Positions 1-10,592 of a stretch of DNA of 13,867 nt are shown piece after piece; the first letter of the stretch is position 1, and each line of letters starts with the position of its first letter. The position numbers and the translations under genes are program-made. The stretch is taken from NCBI GenBank assembly GCA_047639615.1, contig JBLIOL010000126.1, forward strand, positions 1 to 13,867, in the 5' to 3' direction. The notes beneath the pieces were generated by a model that saw only the letters and a list, made by a program, of their open reading frames with translations, was not told where the DNA came from and made no database searches. This stretch comes from CAYWNK01 sp047639615. Its GTDB lineage: Bacteria; Planctomycetota; UBA1135; GCA-002686595.

Positions 1-145
1 CAACTTCGCGAGGCACGCGCCCTACTCCGCGATGCTGCGTTGCACCAAACCCAGGGTAGCTACGGTTACGAGGGTCTTGGCGCGCCTTGCCTCGCGAAAA
101 ATGGCACATGCCTCGCAAATTCGGCTATGCGCGACACGCTCTTAG
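1..145 (+). repeat. Palindromic dispersed repeat, copy 1 (left end cut by window)
   Basis: This stretch matches the reverse complement of 3203-3347 with only six mismatches over 145 bases. About 22 further bases of the unit should lie left of the window. The centre is the perfect palindrome GTAGCTAC at 56-63, and the outer arms pair imperfectly with each other. The right end reads GCGACACGCTCTTAG. One forward frame is open through the repeat and runs into the downstream sulfatase, but the same frame is open in the other copy, so this is a property of the repeat and not evidence of coding. It resembles a MITE or a large REP/BIME-type element; no transposase is present. Confidence 0.85.
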
Positions 146-192
146 TGGGGGTTGCCATCGGCCGGTTTATTGGGGAGCCGTTAGACTTGGTC

Positions 193-1467
193 ATGGGCTT
201 GGCTAGTTTCCCCGCTCGACTTTGTATCGGACTGCTCACCTGCGCGCTTGTCAGTGCCCAGGGGCCGGGCCCGATGAACATTCTGGTGATCACCCTGGAC
301 GACGTGGGGATCGATCGGTTTCCAGGCTACGGCGTGCATCCAGTCGAGCCGCGTATGCCCACGATGGAACGCCTGATGGCGGGTGGGCTAACTTTCGAGC
401 GCGTCTGGGCAATGCCCTCGTGTAGTCCCTCGCGTGCGAGCCTGTTGACGGGGCGCTTTCCCGCCCGTCATGGGGTCTACAAGCAGATAGCTCCCGGGGA
501 TCCCAACCAACCTCACTTGGATCCAGCGGAGCGCACCCTGCCGCGAGTGTTGCAAGGCTATCGCAGTGCTGTTGTCGGTAAGTGGCACTTGCGCGCGGCG
601 GGTAATCCGACCACGCATCCCCAGGACTGTGGCTTTGGCCATCACCTGGGATCCATGTTCAATATCAGCGCGGTTACTGGTTACTGGAACTGGCGCAAGT
701 GGATCGATGGCACCTCGGTGACGGAACCCGGCTACGCCACCAGCGTGACCGTAGATGACACCCTGCGTCAGGTGCAGCACCTACCGGATCCGTGGTTCAT
801 CTACATGAACTTCAACGCGGCCCATAGCCCCTTTCACACGCCCCCTGCAAATCTCCATACCCAGGGGCAGCCCAGCACAGATCGTGAGCGCTATCGCGCC
901 ATGCTCGAGGCTATGGACACGGAGATTGGTCGTCTGTTGGAGGGGCTCGATCTGGACAACCTGTTGCTCATCATCATTGGGGACAACGGCACACCGCAGA
1001 GCATCGTGGACGGGCCCTGGAGCTCCTTCCATGGCAAGGGATCCCTGTTTGAAGGTGGCGTGCGGGTGCCGTTGATCGTGCATGGGCCGGGCGTCACCCA
1101 GGGCAGGTCTTTGGCCTTGGTCTGTATCACGGACATTCACGCCACGCTGGCGGAGCTGACGGGGGGCTTCTCGGGCGCGGAGGATTCGGTCAGTTTCGCT
1201 GACGTGCTCATCGATCCAGATAGTCTCGGCCAACGCAGGTACCTCTTCGCCGAGCGGGGCAAGGATGGCGTAACCCCGGGCGGCCGTCTGCGGGCTATCT
1301 CGGACGGGCGTTGGAAGCTCATGGACACTGGACCGCTGGTTCGTTTCTACGATCTGCAAGGGGACATCGCGGAGAACCACAACCTGCGGACTCCGAACGG
1401 TCCCCTCGACCCAGAGGCGCGTGCGGCCTACGTGCGGCTTCGCGAAGCGCTTGTGGGCTTTCCCTAG
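193..1467 (+). CDS. Secreted Cys-type sulfatase (arylsulfatase family)
   Basis: Predicted to hydrolyse sulfate esters outside the cytoplasm; the substrate cannot be told. The chosen ATG gives 424 residues and a signal peptide (hydrophobic core about residues 10-22, ending VSA). The type I sulfatase active site looks complete: metal ligands D36 and D37 in LDDVG, the formylglycine signature C77-S-P-S-R81 followed by LLTG, GKWH with K130 and H132, H211 in AAHSPFH, D264-N265, and K282 in HGKGSLFEGG. C77 would need a formylglycine-generating enzyme, absent from the window. The frame is open upstream to a TTG at 40 and an ATG at 127, but both lie in the dispersed repeat and would spoil the signal peptide. 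It converges on the dehydrogenase gene, 58 bases away, with no clear terminator between them. The family call is firm; ATG 274 is a less likely start. Confidence 0.93.
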   Translation: MGLASFPARLCIGLLTCALVSAQGPGPMNILVITLDDVGIDRFPGYGVHPVEPRMPTMERLMAGGLTFERVWAMPSCSPSRASLLTGRFPARHGVYKQIAPGDPNQPHLDPAERTLPRVLQGYRSAVVGKWHLRAAGNPTTHPQDCGFGHHLGSMFNISAVTGYWNWRKWIDGTSVTEPGYATSVTVDDTLRQVQHLPDPWFIYMNFNAAHSPFHTPPANLHTQGQPSTDRERYRAMLEAMDTEIGRLLEGLDLDNLLLIIIGDNGTPQSIVDGPWSSFHGKGSLFEGGVRVPLIVHGPGVTQGRSLALVCITDIHATLAELTGGFSGAEDSVSFADVLIDPDSLGQRRYLFAERGKDGVTPGGRLRAISDGRWKLMDTGPLVRFYDLQGDIAENHNLRTPNGPLDPEARAAYVRLREALVGFP

Positions 1468-1525
1468 GGCCTCGCTGTGGTGGGCTATGGCTATCGCCGA
1501 GCGGTCGTACCGTCTCCTGGCCGGA

Positions 1526-3127
<1,602 letters not shown>

Positions 3128-3202
3128 GGGGGAGCTTGGTGGGACGCGGTGCAGGGGAGGCCACGCCGTGGGGCGGCTTGCGGGTGGTCGGCCGGGGAAG
3201 AG

Positions 3203-3369
3203 CTAGGAGCGTGTCGCGCATAGCCGAGCTTGCGAGGCATGTGCCATTTTTCGCGAGGCAAGGCGCGCCAAGACCCTCGTAACCGTAGCTACCCTGGGTT
3301 TGGTGCAACGCAGCATCGCAGATTAGGGCGCGTGGCTCGCGAAGTTGGCTAAGTGCGACACGAGCCTAG
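3203..3369 (-). repeat. Palindromic dispersed repeat, copy 2 (complete, 167 bp)
   Basis: Complete unit, inverted with respect to the copy at 1-145 and about 96 percent identical over the shared part. Both ends begin CTAGG when read inwards; over the outer 36 bases the two arms match at 27 positions, sharing CGTGTCGC and TAGCC. The similarity of the arms continues, with small gaps, to a centre GTAGCTAC at 3285-3292, so the unit is one long imperfect palindrome able to form a hairpin or cruciform with arms near 80 bases. It sits between a terminator and a promoter, a usual place for MITE- or REP-like elements. No clear target duplication is visible apart from the CTAG ends. Confidence 0.88.
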
Positions 3370-3403
3370 GATACTAGACCGCCCACTAGGCTACACAACA
3401 AGA

Positions 3404-3439
3404 CGGAGCCCCCCTCGACTTGGGTCGAGGGGGGCTCCG
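3404..3439 (-). terminator. Strong hairpin terminator of dehydrogenase paralogue 2
   Basis: A perfect 16-bp stem (CGGAGCCCCCCTCGAC paired with its complement) closes a TTGG loop. It begins about 31 bases beyond the stop codon of the minus-strand gene. On that strand it is followed by a modestly T-rich stretch (TCTTGTTGTG). The perfect stem would also work for transcripts coming from the other side. Confidence 0.8.
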
Positions 3440-3470
3440 GTGAATCAGCAGGGGAGAAGCTCCCCTGGGA

Positions 3471-5066
<1,596 letters not shown>

Positions 5067-5206
5067 GGGAAAGTTTGGTTTGGACTCGATGCAGGAGAGA
5101 GACGCCCGGGGGCGCGGAAGACACCGGACAAGCCGGTAGGCTCGTAGGATACCCGGCCTGGACGGTAGAGTTGCACCGTCTCTGTTTAGGTGATCGAGAA
5201 GACCCA
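5067..5206. promoter_or_regulatory. Divergent promoter region, dehydrogenase 2 / MORN lipoprotein
   Basis: This 140-base gap separates two divergent genes and so should hold both promoters (inference from orientation). Visible features are TAGGAT at 5145-5150, a weak -10-like hexamer in the plus direction without a matching -35, and a small inverted repeat GACGGT/ACCGTC at 5161-5180 with an 8-base loop, which would fall in the leader of the plus-strand gene. GAGAAG at 5195-5200 is a weak ribosome-binding candidate for the ATG at 5207. Confidence 0.4.
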
Positions 5207-5695
5207 ATGTTTGCGTTCCTACTAGCACCCCCTCCAAGCGCGCCCATTCTGCCCCTCGGCCAGGCCCGATCTGCACGCAGGTGGTGCTTGCTGGCCCTTC
5301 TGCTCGGGCTTGGGGCCTGCGGACAGCCTGCTAGGGTGCAGCACTATCCCGATTCAGGACAGATCGCCATGCAGTCGTCTTGGGAGAACGGGCACCTGCA
5401 CGGCCCCTACGCACGCTTCTTCGCGGGCGGCGCAGCCGAGCAGAGCGGAGCCTGGTGGCACGGAATGCGACATGGGGTTTGGATCTACGGTGACGCCGAG
5501 GGTCGTACTCTGAGTGAGGAAAGCTGGGACCAAGGCGTACGCGTGGGGCACTGGCGTCAGTTCTATCCCGACGGCCAAGTCTCCTATGAGGGCGACTATG
5601 AGCTAGGTGACAAGCACGGCGCGTGGACGCGCTTTGGTCCGGACGGTCAACCTGCCGAAGTTCAAGGCTGGGAGCGCGGCACGCGTCTGCGTTAG
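5207..5695 (+). CDS. MORN_2-repeat lipoprotein
   Basis: Predicted exported lipoprotein of 162 residues; role unknown. The hydrophobic stretch CLLALLLGLGAC ends in a lipobox with C38 as the lipidated residue; the preceding n-region is unusually long and contains Arg-Arg just before the hydrophobic core. Beyond it are about four degenerate repeats of roughly 24 residues with the pattern HG-W-x-x-[FY]-x-x-[DG]-G, for example GHWRQFYPDGQVSYEG. These are MORN_2-type repeats, often named YwqK-family antitoxin, but no toxin partner is seen. The frame continues upstream to 5051, overlapping the divergent gene; the ATG at 5207 is preferred because it keeps the lipoprotein signal near the N-terminus. 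It lies 38 bases before the sulfatase-like lipoprotein gene, so the two are probably cotranscribed. A second such protein is encoded from 13168. Confidence 0.82.
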   Translation: MFAFLLAPPPSAPILPLGQARSARRWCLLALLLGLGACGQPARVQHYPDSGQIAMQSSWENGHLHGPYARFFAGGAAEQSGAWWHGMRHGVWIYGDAEGRTLSEESWDQGVRVGHWRQFYPDGQVSYEGDYELGDKHGAWTRFGPDGQPAEVQGWERGTRLR

Positions 5696-5733
5696 GAGCC
5701 TCGCTCCAACAGGCTGAACTTTCACCCGTACCC

Positions 5734-7263
5734 ATGTATCTCATGCGCTCCAACCTTCTTGTCCTCACCGCGCTAACGCTTGTTGCGTGTGGATCGGACG
5801 CGCCGCTCCCGCCCGAGCCGGGTGAAATCCGTCACGTGCTCGTGGTCTCCATGGACACGACCCGCGCCGACCACCTCGGTTGCTATGGGGATGCGCGCGG
5901 CCTGACCCCAAACATTGACGCCATGGCCGAGCGCAGCGTGCGCTTCAGCGCTGTCACGAGCCCCGCGCCCACGACCTTGGCCGCCCATACCTCGATCATG
6001 ACCGGCAGCTATCCCCAGACCCATGGGGTGGCGCGCAATGGGTTCACCTTGCACGCGGACAACGTGACCTTGGCGGAGCTCTTCGCGGATCAAGGCTGGC
6101 ACACGGCCGCGGTGCTCGGATCCTTCGCCTTGGAGTCGCGGTTTAAGTTCGACCAGGGCTTTCAGTTCTTCGACGAGTCATTCGAACTGGGTGTCGAGGG
6201 CGGCCGCGATCAAAACCAACGGGATGCCCGTGGTGTGACCGATGCGGTTCTGACGCACTTCGATCGTGCGCGCGCGGAGCAGAGCTTCACCTTCGTGCAC
6301 TACTTTGATCCGCATGTGCCCTACGAGGCGCCGCAGGAGTTTGCTCGCAAGGTGGGTGTGCCTGAGGGCATGCCGCGCATCGCGGATGCGCACATTGAAC
6401 AGCGGGTGAGCGACCTGCAGGCCAAAATTCTGCCCAAGGGCTTGGGTCTAGCGCATGTGATAGGTGGAGGGTTGCCGCCGCAGTTGCTTGAGCAGGCTTC
6501 CGGCGAGCCGTCCCCCACAGACTTGGCCTTCGCTACGGGCTACGCCGCTGAAGTGGCCTACATGGACCACGAGATCGGGCGCCTATTCGATGGACTGCGC
6601 CAGCGCGGCGTGTTGGACAACACCCTGGTGATTATCACTGGCGACCACGGTGAAACCTTCTGGGAGCATGGCGACTTTTGGAACCACGGACTCTGGCTGC
6701 ACCAGACCACCGTGCACGTGCCCTTGCTCCTGGCCTTTCCGGATGGTCGCGGTGCGGGCTCGGTTGTGGATGCGCCGGTGACGACCGTGGACTTGCTACC
6801 GACCTTGGCCGAGCTCTTCCGGCTGCCGCTTCCCGAGCGTGCAGAAGGCATTAGCTTGCTCGGAGCGGTTGACGGTGCTGCCCTCGGAGCGCGCGCGATC
6901 TTCAGCGTCGCCACCCAGCCGGGTGCGCTGCTCGAGTCAAAGGAGCAGGTCTGGACCAACGCCGCCAAGCCGCACAGCGTGCGTAAGGGACCCTGGAAAC
7001 TGGTCCAAGCGCCCTACCTGGATAACTTCCAACAGCTCTTCCATGTGGGCCGCGATCCGGGCGAGCGCAAGAACCTCCTGCGCTCAGCCTTGGGGCCCGC
7101 GGCGCAAGCGGCGCTGGCCGACCTGCGGGCTGACCTCAAGGCCTTTCGCGCCAAGGCGAATCCACTGCCAAGCGGCTTCGATCGCTCACAGTTGGAAGAC
7201 ACGATCAGGAAGCTGGAGAGTCTCGGCTACGTGCAGGGTGGGGACCCTGAAGAAGAGGACTAG
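5734..7263 (+). CDS. Sulfatase-superfamily lipoprotein with Thr at the nucleophile position
   Basis: Lipoprotein of 509 residues (lipobox LVAC, C19), predicted to act at a membrane facing outwards. It has the alkaline phosphatase/sulfatase fold: metal motif VVSMDTTRAD with D41, TGDHGE with D304-H305, FDPH (191-194), and NHG with H318. The signature aligned on LLTG/IMTG has T81 where sulfatases carry Cys or Ser, and H85 in place of the Arg (TTLAAHTSIMTG). It therefore cannot form formylglycine by the usual route and is more likely a phosphoester or phosphonoester hydrolase, or a transferase, than a true sulfatase. The C-terminus ends with a LESLGYV motif and an acidic tail. ATG 5743 is an alternative start; the longer frame from 5623 overlaps the preceding gene. 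Probably an operon with the MORN lipoprotein upstream. Confidence 0.88.
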   Translation: MYLMRSNLLVLTALTLVACGSDAPLPPEPGEIRHVLVVSMDTTRADHLGCYGDARGLTPNIDAMAERSVRFSAVTSPAPTTLAAHTSIMTGSYPQTHGVARNGFTLHADNVTLAELFADQGWHTAAVLGSFALESRFKFDQGFQFFDESFELGVEGGRDQNQRDARGVTDAVLTHFDRARAEQSFTFVHYFDPHVPYEAPQEFARKVGVPEGMPRIADAHIEQRVSDLQAKILPKGLGLAHVIGGGLPPQLLEQASGEPSPTDLAFATGYAAEVAYMDHEIGRLFDGLRQRGVLDNTLVIITGDHGETFWEHGDFWNHGLWLHQTTVHVPLLLAFPDGRGAGSVVDAPVTTVDLLPTLAELFRLPLPERAEGISLLGAVDGAALGARAIFSVATQPGALLESKEQVWTNAAKPHSVRKGPWKLVQAPYLDNFQQLFHVGRDPGERKNLLRSALGPAAQAALADLRADLKAFRAKANPLPSGFDRSQLEDTIRKLESLGYVQGGDPEEED

Positions 7264-7273
7264 TAGAGGCCGA

Positions 7274-8164
7274 CTACTTGCCGCCGAAGAGGTCGTTAAC
7301 GGCGCCCTTTAGATCGCCCTTGAGGTCGTCCTTCAGCTCGCCTTCTAGCTCCTTGAGTTTGTCCTTGCCCTGATCGAGCAACTGATCCGCCGCTCCGCCG
7401 AGGCCGCTGTCGCTATTTAGGAGGGCGAGTACCTTGGGCGGAAGCACACCTTCGGCTGCGGCCATGCCGCGCGCTTCCAGCTCTTCGATAATGCGCTCGG
7501 CAAGATCGCCAACGGAACGCACATTGGCGCGCTCAGCCTTGTCCGAGAGGTTGAATTCGAAGGGCGGCGCGGTCCACTCGAAGCGCTTGGCTTCCATGCC
7601 TGGGACGCCCTTGAGTTCCAGGGAGAAGCCGATCTCCGAGAGCGAGATGTCTCCGAAAGCGAGCACCTTTGAAGAACCGGCGTCCTCCTCCTCCTTGGGT
7701 GACTCATGCGCTTCTTCGGTGGAGGTGTCGGCGCTCTCGCTGGTATCCGCTTCAGAGCTGCTGGCTTGCTCGCTGATACGATCGAGCACGGGCTTGAGAT
7801 TGGAATTCAGGCCATCCTGAATCAGGTGGAACTTGAGACCCGTGAGGGTGATGCCGGGGATGCGCACTGTGTCCGATAGCAGGGAGAAGGTGCCTACCGT
7901 TGCGCTCGCTTCGCCGATCTCAAGCAAGGGCGCGCCGCCGAATCCTTCGGGGCTCTCGAGCACTAGGCCCTGGATGCCGACCTCGGTATTGCCTAGGCCG
8001 AAGCCGGCCACCACATCGGCCAGGCTGGCCTTGATGCCTAGGGCGCTGCCAGCGCCTTGCTCGACGCCGGTTCGAGCGACCGATGGCAGGGCCAGGTAGC
8101 CACCAACGGCCAGCACTACAAATCCGAGGATGCCAATGACGAGGAGCTTCACCAGGAACTTCAT
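7274..8164 (-). CDS. Membrane-anchored AsmA-like protein
   Basis: The 296-residue protein has one N-terminal transmembrane segment (about residues 4-27) and then a periplasmic beta-rich part resembling the first repeat of AsmA/DUF748-type proteins: GIKASLADVVAGFGLGNTEV, then GLVLESPEGFGGAPLLEIGE and VRIPGITLTGLKFHLIQDG. Family members are implicated in lipid transport or outer-membrane biogenesis, but this one is much shorter than classical AsmA. A Ser/Glu/Asp-rich linker (about 132-165) splits the domain. The C-terminus (about 262-288) is a Lys/Asp/Glu-rich amphipathic stretch with the repeated unit LKxDLKG. The start is the only good ATG before the membrane segment. It converges on the sulfatase-like gene with only 10 bases between stop codons and no terminator hairpin. 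Family assignment is moderate; it could be an unrelated anchored protein. Confidence 0.7.
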   Translation of the reverse strand: MKFLVKLLVIGILGFVVLAVGGYLALPSVARTGVEQGAGSALGIKASLADVVAGFGLGNTEVGIQGLVLESPEGFGGAPLLEIGEASATVGTFSLLSDTVRIPGITLTGLKFHLIQDGLNSNLKPVLDRISEQASSSEADTSESADTSTEEAHESPKEEEDAGSSKVLAFGDISLSEIGFSLELKGVPGMEAKRFEWTAPPFEFNLSDKAERANVRSVGDLAERIIEELEARGMAAAEGVLPPKVLALLNSDSGLGGAADQLLDQGKDKLKELEGELKDDLKGDLKGAVNDLFGGK

Positions 8165-8206
8165 GGCCGGGAGCCTACGCCATCCGGGTGTCCGCCGTGA
8201 GCCCCC

Positions 8207-8246
8207 AAAAAGAAAGCGGCGCGTCCCCGGGAAGGAACGCGCCGCT
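8207..8246 (-). terminator. Rho-independent terminator of the cytochrome gene
   Basis: A 10-bp perfect stem, AGCGGCGCGT at 8215-8224 with ACGCGCCGCT at 8237-8246, is followed on the minus strand by a T-rich run (TTTCTTTTT at 8215-8207). It lies about 47 bases after the stop codon of the multihaem cytochrome gene and just before the AsmA-like gene, so it separates the two minus-strand transcripts. Confidence 0.85.
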
Positions 8247-8269
8247 CGTTGGCTTGAGGGCCGACTAGG

Positions 8270-8297
8270 CCTCAGCTGGGCCTCAGCTGGGCCTCAG
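8270..8297 (-). repeat. 11-bp tandem repeat over the cytochrome stop codon
   Basis: The unit CCTCAGCTGGG occurs twice in perfect tandem (8270-8280, 8281-8291) and half again (CCTCAG, 8292-8297). The last partial unit includes the TGA stop (8294-8296) of the minus-strand cytochrome gene. It looks like replication slippage just beyond the gene. Confidence 0.8.
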
Positions 8298-10375
8298 TCG
8301 CAGAAGTCCACCTGGACACCGTTGGTCATGCCCACGCCGGAGGTCGCCCCTGGATCGCGGAAGTAGACCTGGTAGGTGGCGCCCGTGCCGACTTGGGCCG
8401 GAGTCAAGGGCAGGTAGATGCTGGCTTGGCCGTTGCCATCGAGGGTGAAGACCAGCTCCCGGTTCGGGGAGGTGATCAGGCGTACGCCACCGAAGTGCGG
8501 CACGCTGGTGGTGCCGTCGCCGGAGAAGAGAATGGCTAGTTGACCCGGAAGGCCGCCGCTCACATCGAAGAGTAGGTTGCCGGTGACCGAGGCGCTGCTG
8601 GTGACGGCGAGCTCTGGGCGCTCGCCAGCGGAAGTCAGCGTGCCGAGCCCGAAGGGAACAGCATCCGTGCAATCCACGAGGGCGAGGTCGGCCATGGCGC
8701 TGTCCATCAGCACCGGCTCGGACTGGCCGAACATGTCCCAGAGGTCATAGGCATCCTGACCGCGGCTGTCGGTGATGTTGTCGTCGCGCAGGAACTCTAT
8801 GTACTCGCGCGTGGTGGTCTGGTGGAAGAGCTCCACCTCGGCGCTGACCGCACCAATGGGCAAGGCGTAGGTGACGTCGTCCCAGTGTTGTTGGTCGGCG
8901 TAGGTGGCACCGAGGACCTGTGCGCCAACGGCGGCATAGCCCGCGTTGGTGAAGCCGCGGGCGGGGATGCGGTTGTCCTTGTACAGCTTGTTGCTGAGGG
9001 TGAAGTGGAAGTTGGGACCGGGCAGGATGCCGGCGGCGGCGGCCAGGTAGTTGTCGGCGCCCATTTCGATTTCGTAGACGCGCGTGCTTGCCGAATCCAG
9101 GGTCGCTGTGAGCAGGTCGTAATTGCCATGCTCGCCGACCACGTTGCCACCGGCGTCGCGGTAGGTCACGTGGATCCACATGCGGCGGCCTTCGCCGTAG
9201 CCGGTGGGGAGCTTGTGACCCGAGTGGTTCACCACGCGTACAACCAGTTCGCCGTCACGCATGAAAGCTGTCAGGTCAGCGGACCTGGCAACGAAGTCCA
9301 TGTTCCGAGCGATGGAGTCGTCGACCTTCTGTGCCGTGAGGCCCGTTTCGAAGTCGGGGTAGGTGGCACGGATCGCACGCATGACCCAGGAGTTGACTCC
9401 GAGGAAAGTATGCAAGGGCATGTCGGGCCGGATTTCGCCGAGGCCCGGCAAGCATGCCGTGGCGTTGACGTCGGGCATGTGACAGTCCTGGCAGCTAGCT
9501 ACCTGGGGCTTGTCGCCACCGAAGCGTCCGCCGGTTTCGATCTCGGTTACGGCGTAGACCGACTGGGTCCACTCGCTGTAGGTCCGCTCGATCGGGAACA
9601 TGTCCGCTTTGACCTGGGTGGGGTGCTCTTGGTTGTACTGAGAGAGCTTCCAGCCATTGCCGTTCACGCGCTTCTCGAGCACGGGGCTCGAGACGTCGTG
9701 GCAGGTGCCACACATCTGCGAGTCGCGGTGGAAGGGGGATTCGCGCCACTCGTGATAGCCGAATGAGGGACCCAGGTCGAAGGGACCGCGACGGTTGTCG
9801 TCCGGGTCGATCACGTACATGCCCGTGTGCGCATCCGGGCCGGGAGCGTGGTCGAGGTTGGCCAGGATGGCCACGTCGTCGATCGGGTTGCTCGGGTCGT
9901 AGATCGGGTCCACCATGCGGTGGCACATGGCGCAGGTGACGCCGTCAAAATCGTTGACGTTGTTGTCCAGTCCCGAGCCGTCGGCGGGGGTGGAGCGACC
10001 CTCTAGCCAAGCACCGGGGGCGTGGCAGCGCAGGCAGAATTCACCCGCCTCGCCCACGTCTTGGTTGGCAATGGTCAGCGCGGCGTAGAAAATCGGGTCG
10101 CGGCCGGCTTGGGCCATCATGGTTCCCGTCCAGAGGTCGTAGGGGGCGACCGTGTCGTCGTAGCCGCCGTGACATGCGCCGCAGGTGAAGCCTGCCGGGA
10201 ACAAGTCGTTCAACTCGTGTGCCTGGGTGCCGGGGAGCTTGAAATCTCGGACCGTGGCGTTGATCGAGGATGCGACCGGTGCTGAAACAGCGGAGGTGCC
10301 GGCGACCAAGGCGCCATAGGCAAGTCCAGCGAGGAGCAGCGGACGTACTTGAGATGGGAGCTTCGTGAACTTCAT
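8294..10375 (-). CDS. Exported five-haem cytochrome c with C-terminal beta module
   Basis: Predicted extracytoplasmic electron-transfer or redox protein of 693 residues. A signal peptide (core about 12-32) is followed by five CxxCH haem c sites: CGACH (65-69), CLRCH (114-118), CAMCH (148-152), CGTCH (222-226) and CQDCH (295-299). Residues about 384-402 carry the motif HSGHKLPTGYGEGRRMW, found in a recurrent group of exported multihaem cytochromes. The last 110 residues or so form a beta-rich module ending YFRDP...NGVQVDFCD, like the ends of the two dehydrogenases in this window. The start was set at the ATG just before the signal peptide; an upstream ATG at 10411 adds only 12 residues and is possible. 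No redox partner is adjacent; feeding by the dehydrogenases is conceivable but unproven. A terminator follows. Confidence 0.9.
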   Translation of the reverse strand: MKFTKLPSQVRPLLLAGLAYGALVAGTSAVSAPVASSINATVRDFKLPGTQAHELNDLFPAGFTCGACHGGYDDTVAPYDLWTGTMMAQAGRDPIFYAALTIANQDVGEAGEFCLRCHAPGAWLEGRSTPADGSGLDNNVNDFDGVTCAMCHRMVDPIYDPSNPIDDVAILANLDHAPGPDAHTGMYVIDPDDNRRGPFDLGPSFGYHEWRESPFHRDSQMCGTCHDVSSPVLEKRVNGNGWKLSQYNQEHPTQVKADMFPIERTYSEWTQSVYAVTEIETGGRFGGDKPQVASCQDCHMPDVNATACLPGLGEIRPDMPLHTFLGVNSWVMRAIRATYPDFETGLTAQKVDDSIARNMDFVARSADLTAFMRDGELVVRVVNHSGHKLPTGYGEGRRMWIHVTYRDAGGNVVGEHGNYDLLTATLDSASTRVYEIEMGADNYLAAAAGILPGPNFHFTLSNKLYKDNRIPARGFTNAGYAAVGAQVLGATYADQQHWDDVTYALPIGAVSAEVELFHQTTTREYIEFLRDDNITDSRGQDAYDLWDMFGQSEPVLMDSAMADLALVDCTDAVPFGLGTLTSAGERPELAVTSSASVTGNLLFDVSGGLPGQLAILFSGDGTTSVPHFGGVRLITSPNRELVFTLDGNGQASIYLPLTPAQVGTGATYQVYFRDPGATSGVGMTNGVQVDFCD

Positions 10376-10592
10376 ACTGCGGTTGGGAGCGAGGCTGAGA
10401 GAGTCGGCCACAGAGTAGCCAAATCATCCCTCACTAGGCGCCTGTGTGCAAAAACCGACCTGCAATGCGAATGGGGCCAGGAAGGTGAAACCGTTGGCGC
10501 GCGGACCGGTCTCTGTACTGCAAGCCCCACTTCAGGGGCTGCCGCCTAGCTGGCGTCTCGATCTGTGACTACGACCCCGACCCATCCCAACC
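10376..10592. promoter_or_regulatory. Divergent promoter region, cytochrome / lamin-tail protein
   Basis: The 217-base gap lies between divergent genes and should hold both promoters (inference). I see no convincing -35/-10 pair and no Shine-Dalgarno sequence before either ATG. A small inverted repeat, AGCCCC (10523-10528) with GGGGCT (10535-10540), lies about 52 bases before the plus-strand start and could be an operator or a leader hairpin. Confidence 0.35.

Larger units (their letters stand above)
3128..3470. other. 343-bp intergenic region between the two dehydrogenase paralogues
   Basis: This gap holds, from left to right, about 75 bases that should contain the promoter of the gene at 1526-3127, the inverted palindromic repeat at 3203-3369, a short spacer with several CTAG tetramers, and the hairpin terminator of the gene at 3471-5066. 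The first 40 bases next to the ATG resemble the 5' flank of the other paralogue. A reading frame that starts in the repeat and runs into the dehydrogenase gene on the minus strand (2967-3308) is not a credible gene. Confidence 0.75.

Noticed and set aside
1468..1525. Terminator between the convergent sulfatase and dehydrogenase genes
   Set aside because: I looked for a stem-loop in these 58 bases and found no convincing long stem or T run.
5207..5695. Toxin-antitoxin system suggested by the YwqK-antitoxin label for MORN_2 proteins
   Set aside because: The protein is a predicted exported lipoprotein and the adjacent gene encodes a sulfatase-fold hydrolase, not a toxin. The same holds for the protein from 13168.
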